Shown: positions 16,833 to 26,002 of the stretch, in pieces
How the letters are laid out: each line of letters opens with the position of its first letter
Position numbering within the stretch: the stretch's first letter is position 1
From: Chitinophaga sp. CF418
Lineage (GTDB): Bacteria > Bacteroidota > Bacteroidia > Chitinophagales > Chitinophagaceae
Assembly (NCBI RefSeq): GCF_900142925.1
Contig: NZ_FRCN01000002.1
Coordinates: 496,001-560,000 of the forward strand
Direction of reading: 5' to 3'
Length of the DNA stretch: 64,000 nt
Made by a program: the position numbers and the translations under genes
The notes under the pieces: generated by a model
Told to the model about the DNA's origin: nothing
Seen by the model: only the letters and a program-made list of their open reading frames with translations
Databases searched by the model: none

Positions 16833-17054
16833 ATGAAGAGAATTGCATTCGCCTTTGGGCTTTTAGGAACAGTGCTGGCTGTTTTAGCACAGTATGCTAT
16901 TATCAACGACTGGACTTTGTTCCGGTTATTTCACACGCTCGGCTTTATCGGATATATACTGATCATTAGTGCCGCAGCTTCTCTCTCTTTGTTATTCATT
17001 CATGAGTTATCGAGAGAGGAAAAAATGCGTATCCGGAATAAGAGCTTTGAATAA
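16833..17054 (+). CDS. small two-helix membrane protein, hypothetical
   Basis: 73-residue protein with two predicted membrane helices (about residues 4-24 and 34-56) and a basic, charged C-terminus (HELSREEKMRIRNKSFE). A TAACTTTG -7-like box at 16704-16711 lies 120 nt upstream. It is followed 29 nt later by another small ORF on the same strand, probably co-transcribed. The frame uses ordinary codons for this genome and the start is clear. No known family. Confidence 0.7.
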   Translation: MKRIAFAFGLLGTVLAVLAQYAIINDWTLFRLFHTLGFIGYILIISAAASLSLLFIHELSREEKMRIRNKSFE

Positions 17055-17083
17055 TATATCTTTACCTGCTAATTTAGTGCGCT

Positions 17084-17344
17084 ATGGAAGGTTTGGACGA
17101 ACCATTTATACTAAAGTTCGAATATAGGGAGAAGCCCCATATCCTGGAAGTACGCCCATGGATACAGCAGTATAAGATTAGTTACAAGGTAACTGTCGAA
17201 GAATGTGAGATCACCTTTGAAGAAGATGAGGAAGGACAGCTGAGAGCTATTGGCGATAAGCATGTGCATGCAGGCCATAGCATTGACCCGCAGCTGCTGG
17301 AAGACATAGCCCGCCGGATACAGGAAGCTGTAAGCGGGCAGTAG
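17084..17344 (+). CDS. hypothetical 86-residue acidic protein
   Basis: Soluble, acidic, predicted alpha/beta protein beginning MEGLDEPFILKFEYREKPHILEV, with EECEITFEEDEEGQL in the middle and an amphipathic helix at the end (DPQLLEDIARRIQEAV). It follows the small membrane protein by 29 nt and ends 2 nt from the convergent KefB-like gene. I recognise no family. Confidence 0.7.
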   Translation: MEGLDEPFILKFEYREKPHILEVRPWIQQYKISYKVTVEECEITFEEDEEGQLRAIGDKHVHAGHSIDPQLLEDIARRIQEAVSGQ

Positions 17345-17346
17345 CC

Positions 17347-19224
17347 TTAATCCTGATTTGCCTCATCGATAAGCGATTGCTCATCCCATCCCTGGGCAGA
17401 AGGATTCCATTTGGTTACCCTTTCATTGGACATCAGTTTTTCAAGTTCTTCAATACGTTGTTTGACAGTATTGATGTAGAGCTTTTTGTCATTTCTGATG
17501 GCAGACAGGCCTTTCAGCGCTTTTTCGTCCTGCTTTCTGAAGGTACTGATATTACGATGTGCATGATAAGCTCTTATACCCAACATCTGAAGGGCGTCTG
17601 CTCCCATGCGCAATGACGTGTCCAGCGTTTCACGATAGATATGTAATACGCCAAGGTCCATCAGCTCGTAGGTATCGGGAATATGCTCAGCTTTCACCAG
17701 CATTTGCAGGTGAGGGAAGTGTTTACGTACGATCTTCACAACATCAAGCGTTTGCTCCACTGTGTCCATAGCAACGATAATGATCTTCGCATCAGCAGCA
17801 CCGGCGGCCTCCAGCAGATCGCGACGGGAAGCATCTCCGTAATATACCTTGACACCCAGGTTATGTAGTGCATCTACCCTGTCTGAATCAAGGTCCAGGA
17901 TGGTTGCCTTTACACCGTTCACTCTGAGAAAACGTCCCACAATGTTGCCGAAACGTCCAAACCCTGCGATGATGATAGGATGCTTCTCCTGGATTTCATC
18001 TGCCTCACGGGTATTGGTCCCGGCGCCGGCCTGATTGAACCTGGGCTGAATAATACGTTCGTATATGAGTAGTAACAATGGCGTCAGTGCCATGCTGAGT
18101 GCTACCACGGCAGTCATGATACTAACCATCCGGGGAGCGAGTATATTATTCTGTTGGGTAAAGGCCAGCAGTACAAACGCAAATTCCCCTACCTGGGAAA
18201 GCGCCATACCAAAGAGAAGGTTTTGTTCTATACTGATGCGGAACACCTTGCCAAGTATCAATAGTATGACCATTTTCAGGATCATTAAAGATACCACCAG
18301 CCCAAGTATCACCCATGGCATCGACAGCACCAGCTTGAAGTCGATCGACGCTCCCACTGCCATAAAGAACAGGCCTAATAGCAGGCCTTTAAAAGGTTCT
18401 ATATCACTCTCCAGCTCATGCTTGTATTCACTGTTGGCCAATACTACTCCTCCCAGAAAAGCGCCCAATGCCGGACTTAATCCAACAAGGCTCATAAGTA
18501 CGGATATAGCTACAACAAGTAATAATGCAAAAGCTGTAAACAGTTCCCTTACACGTGTTCTGGCCACCATCCTCAGTAGAGGACGGACCAGATATTGTCC
18601 TGCAATTATGATCACTATTACAGCGCCAAGTACTACGAGGGTCTGCATCCAGGCAGGCAGATTGTCTCTGAATGTGGTCGTGTGGTCTGTAGCACTGCTT
18701 GCATCCGGACCTGCCAGTAAGGGAAAGATTGCCAGCATCGGAATGACGGCAATATCCTGAAAAAGCAGTACCGAAAAAGCGCTCTGGCCCGCTGCAGATG
18801 ATAGCTGTCCTTTCTCTTTCAGGCTTTGCAACACAATGGCGGTAGATGACAGGGAAAGCGTCATGCCCAGCGCCAGTGATGCATTCAGGGGCTGACCGAG
18901 CAAGAGGGCCAGTCCGGCAATTGCGGCCGCTGTAATGAGTACCTGTAATCCGCCAAGCCCCAGGATAGGCGCCCGCAGACTCCACAATAATGCCGGTTCC
19001 AGTTCAATACCGATCAGGAACAACATCATTACTACGCCAAATTCCGCAAAGTGCATAATATCCTGTCCCTCATGTCCTATAAAGCCCAGAAGGGATGGAC
19101 CTATTACGATGCCAGCCAGCAGGTACCCCAGCACTGAACCTAAACCGAGTTTTTTGGCTACCGGGATGAAGATCACCGCAGCAGCCAGGTATATCATTGC
19201 TATAAAGAAGTAAGAATGTTCCAT
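17347..19224 (-). CDS. KefB/KefC-type monovalent cation:proton antiporter (CPA2)
   Basis: 625-residue inner membrane K+/H+ antiporter. About 12 transmembrane helices (residues 1-385) carry the CPA2 patterns LGYLLAGIVIGPSLLG, ALGMTLSLSSTAIVLQSL and LSPALGAFLGGVVLANSEYKHELESDIEPFKGLLLGLFFMAVGASID. A cytoplasmic RCK/TrkA-N domain follows (from about residue 400: KHPIIIAGFGRFGNIVGRFLRVNGVKATILDLDSDRVD). I start at ATG 19224 because the family begins right at the first helix. The start lies 1 nt after the stop of the KefF-like gene (TGACATG), so the two are coupled. Role: protective K+ efflux under electrophile or osmotic stress. Confidence 0.93.
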   Translation of the reverse strand: MEHSYFFIAMIYLAAAVIFIPVAKKLGLGSVLGYLLAGIVIGPSLLGFIGHEGQDIMHFAEFGVVMMLFLIGIELEPALLWSLRAPILGLGGLQVLITAAAIAGLALLLGQPLNASLALGMTLSLSSTAIVLQSLKEKGQLSSAAGQSAFSVLLFQDIAVIPMLAIFPLLAGPDASSATDHTTTFRDNLPAWMQTLVVLGAVIVIIIAGQYLVRPLLRMVARTRVRELFTAFALLLVVAISVLMSLVGLSPALGAFLGGVVLANSEYKHELESDIEPFKGLLLGLFFMAVGASIDFKLVLSMPWVILGLVVSLMILKMVILLILGKVFRISIEQNLLFGMALSQVGEFAFVLLAFTQQNNILAPRMVSIMTAVVALSMALTPLLLLIYERIIQPRFNQAGAGTNTREADEIQEKHPIIIAGFGRFGNIVGRFLRVNGVKATILDLDSDRVDALHNLGVKVYYGDASRRDLLEAAGAADAKIIIVAMDTVEQTLDVVKIVRKHFPHLQMLVKAEHIPDTYELMDLGVLHIYRETLDTSLRMGADALQMLGIRAYHAHRNISTFRKQDEKALKGLSAIRNDKKLYINTVKQRIEELEKLMSNERVTKWNPSAQGWDEQSLIDEANQD

Positions 19225-19225
19225 G

Positions 19226-19774
19226 TCATTGAATTTTTGGTTGTCCGTCCCGTAATCTTTCCAGCATTTGCTTATAGGCGACTGCCTGTTCCAGAATGCT
19301 TGTATAGGAAAGCCGGTGTGTACCGTAGATAACAAAAGGTTCGAGATACTGCATGTTACACAATACCGCTGTTTGCCTGAATGGCAAAAGGAAATCATTG
19401 ATGGTATAATGATGCCATCCCTCTTTGCTGTATGTTCCTTCCTGCGCGCCGGCTGAGATGACATTGCCCGCCATTTTGCCCCGTAATGCGGTACCTGTGC
19501 GCCCATAAGCCCAACCATGTTCCAGGACGAGGTCCTGCCATTGCTTGATCATGGCAGGAGCACTGTACCAGTATAAGGGATGCTGGAACAATATGATGTC
19601 GTGCTGCAGGAGTAAGGATTGCTCATGCCTTACATCAATATTCATGTCAGGATACACCTCATAAAGGTCATGCAGGGTCACTCCCTGCATACCGCGTATG
19701 GCAGTCACTAATTGGGAATGCACCCTGGATTTTTCAAATGCAGGATGCGCAAATAAGATCAGAATTTTGGCCAT
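19226..19774 (-). CDS. KefF/KefG-like NAD(P)H oxidoreductase
   Basis: 182-residue flavodoxin-fold quinone reductase-like protein (MAKILILFAHPAFEKSRVHSQLVTAI, HDIILFQHPLYWYSAPAMIKQWQDLVLEHGWAYG, GTALRGKMAGNVISAGAQEGTYSKEGWHHYTINDFLLPFRQTAVLC). This matches the ancillary subunits that activate Kef potassium channels. It is placed directly before the antiporter with a 1-nt gap, as expected for a KefF/KefG partner. FMN and NAD(P)H binding is known for the family; activation of this antiporter is inferred. Confidence 0.92.
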   Translation of the reverse strand: MAKILILFAHPAFEKSRVHSQLVTAIRGMQGVTLHDLYEVYPDMNIDVRHEQSLLLQHDIILFQHPLYWYSAPAMIKQWQDLVLEHGWAYGRTGTALRGKMAGNVISAGAQEGTYSKEGWHHYTINDFLLPFRQTAVLCNMQYLEPFVIYGTHRLSYTSILEQAVAYKQMLERLRDGQPKIQ

Positions 19775-19813
19775 AAACCGGATTAAATTTCAAGCATGAT
19801 CCAACGGATAAGA

Positions 19814-21658
19814 TCATGAATACTCCTGCAATAATAATCTATATTGATTAAGTATACCTGATTTGGAGACAAAGCCTACCAGCTTGCCATCATCAGTGAC
19901 CGGAAGATTCCAGGTATGTACCTCGTCAAATTTATTGATCGCGTCTGCTACATTATCCTGAATATCAATTACAGCAAGAGGCGGTTTCATTAATTGTCTG
20001 ATGGTTACTGTATCATATAGGGATGGATTGAACATGATCTGCCGTATATCGTCCAGCGTGATAATACCATCCAGCCGGCCGTCGGGACCTGTCACACCAA
20101 TTACATTACGATGTCCCTGTTTTATCAGTTCGACCAGCTGCCCGAGTGTCTCATCGGAAGATATCCGCTGGAAGTCTTTCTCTACCAATTCTTCCAGTTT
20201 CAGGAGGGACAGGATATTTTTATCGTGCGCTTTGGTGAAGATCTTTCCTGTATCCGCCAGATGTTTTAACTCGGGAGAGATAGGAGAAAACCATTTCGCC
20301 AGCAGGAATGAAGTGGTTGATACGATCATCAGCGGGATAAAAAGGTCATACCCGGAGCTGGCTTCTGCAATGAGGAAAATAGCGGTCAGCGGTGCATACA
20401 TTACGCCACTCATAACGCCCGCCATGCCTACGATTACCAGGTTGGTGAAAGGAACATTGTTAAATCCCAGGTGAGTACATAGCAGTGCGAAGAAGTATCC
20501 CAGAAAGCCGCCGGCAAAGAGAGAGGGAGCAAAATTACCGCCATTACCACCGCTATGAATGGTAAAGGCGGTCGCAAATACCTTCAGCAAGCAGATGCAG
20601 CCGGTGAACAATAATAGTATCCAGCTTTGTGCAGGAATATATCTGAAAAAACTATTTTGAATGATCTCATCGGAATACCCTCCTGCAAGTAATTTTACGC
20701 TGGTGTAACCTTCTCCGAATAAGGGTGGCATCAGTACGCATAAAACAGATACTATCAGGCCTCCCAAAATGGCTTTCTGCAAGGCCGACCATTTCAGACC
20801 TTTAATGAAATGTTCAATACGCTGCGATATGACAATAAAATAACGCGCATAAAATGCGGATAACAATCCTAACCCAATATAGTAGGGAACATTGTAATAA
20901 TTGAATGGCTGCCTGGTTTCAAAATGAAATAGTACTTCTTCCTGCAGAATGATCTTTGACAATAAGCTACCACAGACTGCAGCTAATATCAGTGGGATGA
21001 AGTCTGAGAATACAACACCTGTCAACAGGATCTCGAAGGCAAACATTACTCCTGCAATAGGCGCATTGAAGGCTGCTGCAATACCGGAAGTGGCACCGGC
21101 CGCTAATAGCAATGTTCTTTCCTTGTATCCCAGGTTATAGTTGCGTGCGTAGTTGCTGCCAATGGCGGCGCCTGTCACTGCAATAGGACTTTCCAATCCG
21201 GCGGAGCCTCCCAGTCCTACGGTGATGGCGCTCTGCATGATCTGGGAATACATTTTTACCGGCGGAATAAGACTGGAATTCTGTGCAATTTCATAGAGAA
21301 TAAGACCAATGCCCTTTCTGGACTGGCCCTTGAATCCCCAGATCACCAGTACAGTGGTCAGCACGATACCCAGGAACGGAAAGAGAACGTAAAAAATGAC
21401 CTGTGTGCTGAAGTGCACCTTATGAGTAATAAAATAGTGTATATAGTGTACAAGCACCTTTAGTACTACTCCTGCCATTCCGGCTCCGAGACCAACAAGG
21501 ATACCTGATAGTATAAGGAACTGACTTCTGCTTAATACCTTGTGCAGCCAGTGAATAATAATCTCGTAACTCCTGACCTTCCTTAAACTATATCGCTCAA
21601 AATCACGCCTAAACCTGAAGAAAGAGTGATACTTCTTTATCGTTTTGAATTGGCTCAT
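19814..21658 (-). CDS. CLC-family chloride channel/transporter with CBS domain pair
   Basis: 614-residue membrane protein. The CLC core (about residues 40-430) has GSAGLESPIAVTGAAIGS (selectivity and gating-glutamate segment), GAAFNAPIAGVMFAFEI and SGGNGGNFAPSLFAGGFLGYFFALL. Two CBS domains fill the C-terminus (about residues 470-610; VIGVTGPDGRLDGIITLDDIRQIMF and WNLPVTDDGKLVGFVSKSGIL). I prefer ATG 21658; a TTG start at 21688 would overlap the upstream transglutaminase-like gene by 11 nt. Function: Cl- movement or Cl-/H+ exchange, gated by nucleotides through the CBS pair. Confidence 0.93.
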   Translation of the reverse strand: MSQFKTIKKYHSFFRFRRDFERYSLRKVRSYEIIIHWLHKVLSRSQFLILSGILVGLGAGMAGVVLKVLVHYIHYFITHKVHFSTQVIFYVLFPFLGIVLTTVLVIWGFKGQSRKGIGLILYEIAQNSSLIPPVKMYSQIMQSAITVGLGGSAGLESPIAVTGAAIGSNYARNYNLGYKERTLLLAAGATSGIAAAFNAPIAGVMFAFEILLTGVVFSDFIPLILAAVCGSLLSKIILQEEVLFHFETRQPFNYYNVPYYIGLGLLSAFYARYFIVISQRIEHFIKGLKWSALQKAILGGLIVSVLCVLMPPLFGEGYTSVKLLAGGYSDEIIQNSFFRYIPAQSWILLLFTGCICLLKVFATAFTIHSGGNGGNFAPSLFAGGFLGYFFALLCTHLGFNNVPFTNLVIVGMAGVMSGVMYAPLTAIFLIAEASSGYDLFIPLMIVSTTSFLLAKWFSPISPELKHLADTGKIFTKAHDKNILSLLKLEELVEKDFQRISSDETLGQLVELIKQGHRNVIGVTGPDGRLDGIITLDDIRQIMFNPSLYDTVTIRQLMKPPLAVIDIQDNVADAINKFDEVHTWNLPVTDDGKLVGFVSKSGILNQYRLLLQEYS

Positions 21659-21677
21659 TACTAATGCTTTCTTTGTA

Positions 21678-22586
21678 TCATAATTCAATCAACGCATAAA
21701 CCCTGTCGTTCATATACTTGCCACCTGGATGACGGGCAGTATAATCAAGGTTTATCCAGTATTCGCCTTTCATCTCGTGATAGTGGATCTCCTTCACAGG
21801 AGGTTGTGGAAACAAAGTAACAATTGCCTGTTTTATGATCTCAAAGTCCTCTTTACTGCCGCAATAGAGTTCCGGATAGGCATGTCCCTGTATGAGTACA
21901 ATGCGGCAACGCGCCCCGATAGATTGCAGACAGGAGGCCATCAGGATGGAGTGATCATCACAATCACCACCCAAACCATTCTGGATGGTTTCCATGGGAG
22001 TAGCAAAATATTCGTCACGGTGCGTATCAGGTACATATTTGAAATGCCGGTTCACATAATGGAACAATGCAAGATAACGGGATACCTTCCCGTATTTTGG
22101 AAAGTACTCGTCAAAATCTTCCACAGAGTGTGCCACGGAAAAATTGCGGACAATAGAATCCTTGTAATTGACCTTATCCCGTATGCCTCTTACCGTTTTG
22201 TCACGATAAGTTTCCACACGTCTGGGGTAAAGACTGAGAATGTCGAATTGTTTGTTGTTCTTGGCGCCCCAGTTACCCTGTACCATCCCCTTATAATCAT
22301 TCAATACATTGCTAAACGAATAATTATCCGTGAAGTAATTGAGAGACAAGATGCCGCATACAAGCACAAAAGCCGGGATGATCAATGGTTTAAAGATCCA
22401 TAACAGCAAACGGGTGAACAGCAAGGCGATCAGCACAGCCACAAACATATCCATATGCCATCCTTGTGTAACTAATGGAGGAATATACCGGTTAAGGTAA
22501 GGTGCTAATGGTATAATGGTCAACAGGCTCAGGAGATTGAGCAGGAATTGTTGGAATGTAGAGTATTTACTTTCATCAATGGCCAT
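21678..22586 (-). CDS. membrane-anchored transglutaminase-like cysteine protein
   Basis: 302-residue protein with two N-terminal membrane helices (about residues 12-30 and 45-85) and a transglutaminase/protease-like domain at about 160-300. The putative triad is visible: Cys in GGDCDDHSILMASCLQSIG, His in IQGHAYPE and Asp in YWINLDYTA. I start at ATG 22586 (MAIDESKYS), because the longer frame begins at TTG. A -7-like box, TAATTTTG, lies at 22611-22604 on this strand. It is followed, with a 19-nt gap to the preferred ATG, by the CLC gene; the functional link is unknown. Confidence 0.8.
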   Translation of the reverse strand: MAIDESKYSTFQQFLLNLLSLLTIIPLAPYLNRYIPPLVTQGWHMDMFVAVLIALLFTRLLLWIFKPLIIPAFVLVCGILSLNYFTDNYSFSNVLNDYKGMVQGNWGAKNNKQFDILSLYPRRVETYRDKTVRGIRDKVNYKDSIVRNFSVAHSVEDFDEYFPKYGKVSRYLALFHYVNRHFKYVPDTHRDEYFATPMETIQNGLGGDCDDHSILMASCLQSIGARCRIVLIQGHAYPELYCGSKEDFEIIKQAIVTLFPQPPVKEIHYHEMKGEYWINLDYTARHPGGKYMNDRVYALIEL

Positions 22587-22697
22587 TATGGTATGCAATA
22601 ACGCAAAATTATGCCAGATGAATTGCAAAAAATGTAGTTCAGCTGTAAACAGCGCTCTTTTTATAGCTAAATTTTTCTATAAGCTATTGATTTGTAG

Positions 22698-25277
22698 TTA
22701 ATTGATTTGCGTGACAGCGACCAGTACCTTATCGAAATGTTTAAAAGAGGTGCTTTTATTGATCAGTGTCATTTGTTGCTGGGCCTGATTATATTGTTTG
22801 TCGAAGCGAACCTGCGAATACATTTTACTAAGTAGTCTGAACCCTGTCAGCAGTAATAATTTGAGATCCATCTTCTGAGAGATCTCAATAGCCGCTTCCG
22901 CTGTACGGATGGCCCTGTTTAATTCCTTTTCCTTAAAATATACTTCCGCCAGGATCATTTTTTGTAATACTTCAATATGGCGTCCGTTGGTGAAGTCGAA
23001 AGAATATGTTTTTACCAGCTTGTCAGTGTGCTGGCATATTTTGTTCGCCAGGACCAGGTTGTTAAGTCCAAGATGGGCCAGCGCCTGCCAGCATAATAGT
23101 GACAGCCGTAGCGAATTGGTTCGTTGATATACAAGTGCGGGGAAGCATTCAAATATCCGCTTTGTATAATTTAACATATGTGTATTATCATTCAGCAGGG
23201 CGAAGGCCATGCCGGTCATCCGGAATACCATCTCCTGCGCAACGGTGGGTGCATGCCTGGTACTGCCGGTTAAATAACGGGGGTAGTTATAGATCTTGTC
23301 TTTTATGCTCTCATTGATAATCCCGAATTTCAGGTACTCATATACAAAGAGGTACAGATCATAGGGAGATACCCATACTTCATCATCGATCGTTTCCCGG
23401 GAAATAAGCTTTTTGATATTGCTCAGTTCCAATTCACATTGTTCTGCATCCAGCTGTAATAAGGACATCGAGAAAAGGATACTGCGGATCTTCAGTTTAT
23501 CATCAGGCATTTCTGACAGATCGAGGAGGGCGTTGAGCACCTTCTTTTTCCCGAAATGGAGGAAATTATCATTAATGAAACGGCTCAAAGGGTTTTTACG
23601 GAAATACCCCTGAGGGAATATTGTACTTAGTAAGACTGGCTTTTCGCCTTCATGTTGATAGTGTACGGCGAGGTATTCCAGCAGGTAGGATTTTTCCATT
23701 GTACTCAACTGCAGGTAGAAGATCTTATGGATCGCCTCCGGTTGCTCGTTGTTGATAGCATAGCGCAGTAGCCATTTAAATATACCGACCCTGTAGGAGG
23801 AAGATGGCAGCTGTTTGGCGATCTTTTGCAGCATATGTTCATCAATCTGGTCATTGGACTGTTTGATATAATGCATAGCTGAAAAATACTCCAGCAGGAA
23901 CTGATGTGCGAAGCGCACTTTAACGATGAACATTACCTCCTGGCTAAGGTTCTCTTCGACCAGTATATTATCTGCCAGTAGTTCTTTATATGCCGGGAAA
24001 AGGTCTGCATTTTTATTTAGCAGCAGGTTTTTGTCTGTATGGTGTCCGGCTTTACCAAGATCGAGCAGCCATAACATTTTCTCGATGATCCTGACCTTAA
24101 AGGTATTGGTAGGTGAGTTGAACACTTTGATCTGCACAAACTTTGAGATCATCTCAAAGAGACTGAGATGTTCGCTGATAAAACTCTGTCCCTGACCTGT
24201 ATTCAGTTGACAAAATAGCTGCAGGTAATAAGGGTAGCGTAATTTCTGCAGGAAGCCTTCGCTAAAGGTACGTACGGTAGCAGGGTCGATACGGTGATTA
24301 TACAATACCGATTTAACCTCCTGTTCTGTAAGAGAAGGGAGGTTAATACTGGTCTCTTCATCCATTTCAGGCCCCAGATACCAGTATCTCCTGAATGCAG
24401 GATACTGAAGTGAGTGCTGGAAAATGTCTGACCAGGTGCTGCTGCGTATGGAAAGGATCACTTTTACCCAGGGGAACAGGTCGTTCGAGTACACGAATTC
24501 CTCTAACTTGGTATACAGCAGCTTCAGTTTGTCTCCCGCGATGGTGATCTCGTCAAACCCGTCTATTATTAAGATTAACCTTCCCCGTATCTTATCAAAA
24601 TGGGAGGCAAAATACTCTCTGAAATTTTCTCCTGCACCCAGATTGAGCTGATTATCCAGCCAGGTGGCCAGTGAGAAACCCCGTAACAGAAGGCTGCCGG
24701 CCGCATGGGCATGAATGAACCAGCAGATATCCTTTTTAAACTTGGCGTCTTTGCTGAACCAGAAATGTTCTGCCATATGCACCAGGGTAACCGATTTACC
24801 CCAGCCTGAAGGCGCTATTAGTGCAGTTGCCGCATAGTCACTTTCCAGGAAACGTTCAATGTGGGCAAAGCAGGAAGGACGGGGAACGGTCAGGGCAAAG
24901 GGTATGCCTGATCTGTTCTTTAAAGTAAGTATGGTATAATGTGAGATGGTAACGGCCTTGTTTTTTAACTCCAGCCACTTGCTGTCGTTCAGTTCATTAC
25001 CGTCTGTCTGGACATAATGCTGGGCCTGAAAATCATCCCAGTCCCGGTAGTTGCAATATTGGGCCAGCGTATTGAGGGTATAGCGCGAAAAACTGTGCTT
25101 GGTGGTAGCAAAACCAAATACCCTTTTAAGGGTAGTTTCACTGACCGCCTTTGTAGTTTCATCCCTTATGAGATCAGAAAGTCGCTTGCAATCACTGGGT
25201 GTGATAGTATCGGCGCCAAACTTACGGGATACCTCATTCTGTAATGTTATGATAAAGTCATAGGAGAGATCTATCAT
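22698..25277 (-). CDS. nSTAND/NACHT-like signal-transduction ATPase with HTH-like N-terminus
   Basis: 859-residue protein in three parts. The N-terminal domain (about residues 1-90) reads ITPSDCKRLSDLIRDET, VSETTLKRVFGFAT and SRYTLNTLAQYCNYRDWDDFQ. I know this pattern from many Bacteroidota proteins, but I have no family name for it; the middle looks like a helix-turn-helix. The P-loop ATPase (about 140-400) has Walker A APSGWGKSVTLVHMA and Walker B LILIIDGFDEI, the STAND/NACHT arrangement. A long helical C-terminus resembles TPR/sensor repeats. I start at ATG 25277, since the longer frame begins at TTG. It stands alone, divergent from the giant adhesin gene. Possible roles are anti-phage sensor or regulator of the adhesin operon. 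Confidence 0.8.
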   Translation of the reverse strand: MIDLSYDFIITLQNEVSRKFGADTITPSDCKRLSDLIRDETTKAVSETTLKRVFGFATTKHSFSRYTLNTLAQYCNYRDWDDFQAQHYVQTDGNELNDSKWLELKNKAVTISHYTILTLKNRSGIPFALTVPRPSCFAHIERFLESDYAATALIAPSGWGKSVTLVHMAEHFWFSKDAKFKKDICWFIHAHAAGSLLLRGFSLATWLDNQLNLGAGENFREYFASHFDKIRGRLILIIDGFDEITIAGDKLKLLYTKLEEFVYSNDLFPWVKVILSIRSSTWSDIFQHSLQYPAFRRYWYLGPEMDEETSINLPSLTEQEVKSVLYNHRIDPATVRTFSEGFLQKLRYPYYLQLFCQLNTGQGQSFISEHLSLFEMISKFVQIKVFNSPTNTFKVRIIEKMLWLLDLGKAGHHTDKNLLLNKNADLFPAYKELLADNILVEENLSQEVMFIVKVRFAHQFLLEYFSAMHYIKQSNDQIDEHMLQKIAKQLPSSSYRVGIFKWLLRYAINNEQPEAIHKIFYLQLSTMEKSYLLEYLAVHYQHEGEKPVLLSTIFPQGYFRKNPLSRFINDNFLHFGKKKVLNALLDLSEMPDDKLKIRSILFSMSLLQLDAEQCELELSNIKKLISRETIDDEVWVSPYDLYLFVYEYLKFGIINESIKDKIYNYPRYLTGSTRHAPTVAQEMVFRMTGMAFALLNDNTHMLNYTKRIFECFPALVYQRTNSLRLSLLCWQALAHLGLNNLVLANKICQHTDKLVKTYSFDFTNGRHIEVLQKMILAEVYFKEKELNRAIRTAEAAIEISQKMDLKLLLLTGFRLLSKMYSQVRFDKQYNQAQQQMTLINKSTSFKHFDKVLVAVTQIN

Positions 25278-25360
25278 ACGGGGACAAGAAAAATGGATTT
25301 TGAGTAAATGGATTCGTTGGTTATTCTGAAGTAAACTTACGTATCCATTTTCAATCCAGA

Positions 25361-25416
25361 TTTGTTCACATAGAAAATGGTTGGAATGAACAAAATAGAT
25401 TAAAATGAACAATATG
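25361..25416. promoter_or_regulatory. interleaved inverted repeats upstream of the nSTAND gene
   Basis: CCATTTTC (25345-25352) pairs with GAAAATGG (25373-25380), and TTTGTTCA (25361-25368) with TGAACAAA (25387-25394). A further ATGAACAAT follows at 25405-25413. These share the TGAAC/GTTCA half-site of the sites nearer the adhesin. Confidence 0.4.
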
Positions 25417-25545
25417 TACTAAATGTTGATTATTAGCGCAACTACATGGTTGTTATAGCTTTTCAGCCGACCGGATTCTTTTTTGGAAGAAACTGTCAAA
25501 TAATAAAACTGTCTTATTTGATTAGTGTTGCTAACTGATTCAGGA

Positions 25546-25734
25546 TGAATGAAATGATTAGCACTCCGAATTAAATAATAATGAGTACCCAGATAATTTT
25601 TTCTTAGAAAAACCGTTTTGAGATAAAATCTCCATTCCTACCCTCCAGGCACATCTTTTTATAACATATTTCTCAAACTTCATATGGTGTGAATGAAATG
25701 AACGCCCGATTTACGTGTAATGAACGAAATGAAC
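25546..25734 (+). promoter_or_regulatory. three TGAAY-GAAA-TGAAC direct-repeat sites
   Basis: TGAATGAAATGATT (25546-25559), TGAATGAAATGAAC (25690-25703) and TGAACGAAATGAAC (25721-25734) repeat the same 14-mer, made of two half-sites 9 bp apart. They lie between the divergent nSTAND and adhesin genes. The rest of the 725-bp gap is AT-rich with no gene. No TAnnTTTG box was found directly before the adhesin. Confidence 0.45.
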
Positions 25735-26002
25735 AGCCTCTTCTATACTGAATAAAAAGACCTTCTCTTAAACCAGCTTATCAGCCTATTTTCGCCCCCG
25801 TTGTTTTTCAAGTTTCAATATTTCCTCAACATAAGGACCCTTTGGGTGTATTTAGCTATTTAAACATGGTGACTCCCTATCCTTATTCCCTGAGCTTCAT
25901 AGCCGCTGCCCCTAAAGAGTAAAAACGAACCGTGGTACAATATGCTTTTTCGCATCTGAAAAATATACGCTTTATAGCCCGAACCAATTGAATACTAATA
26001 TT

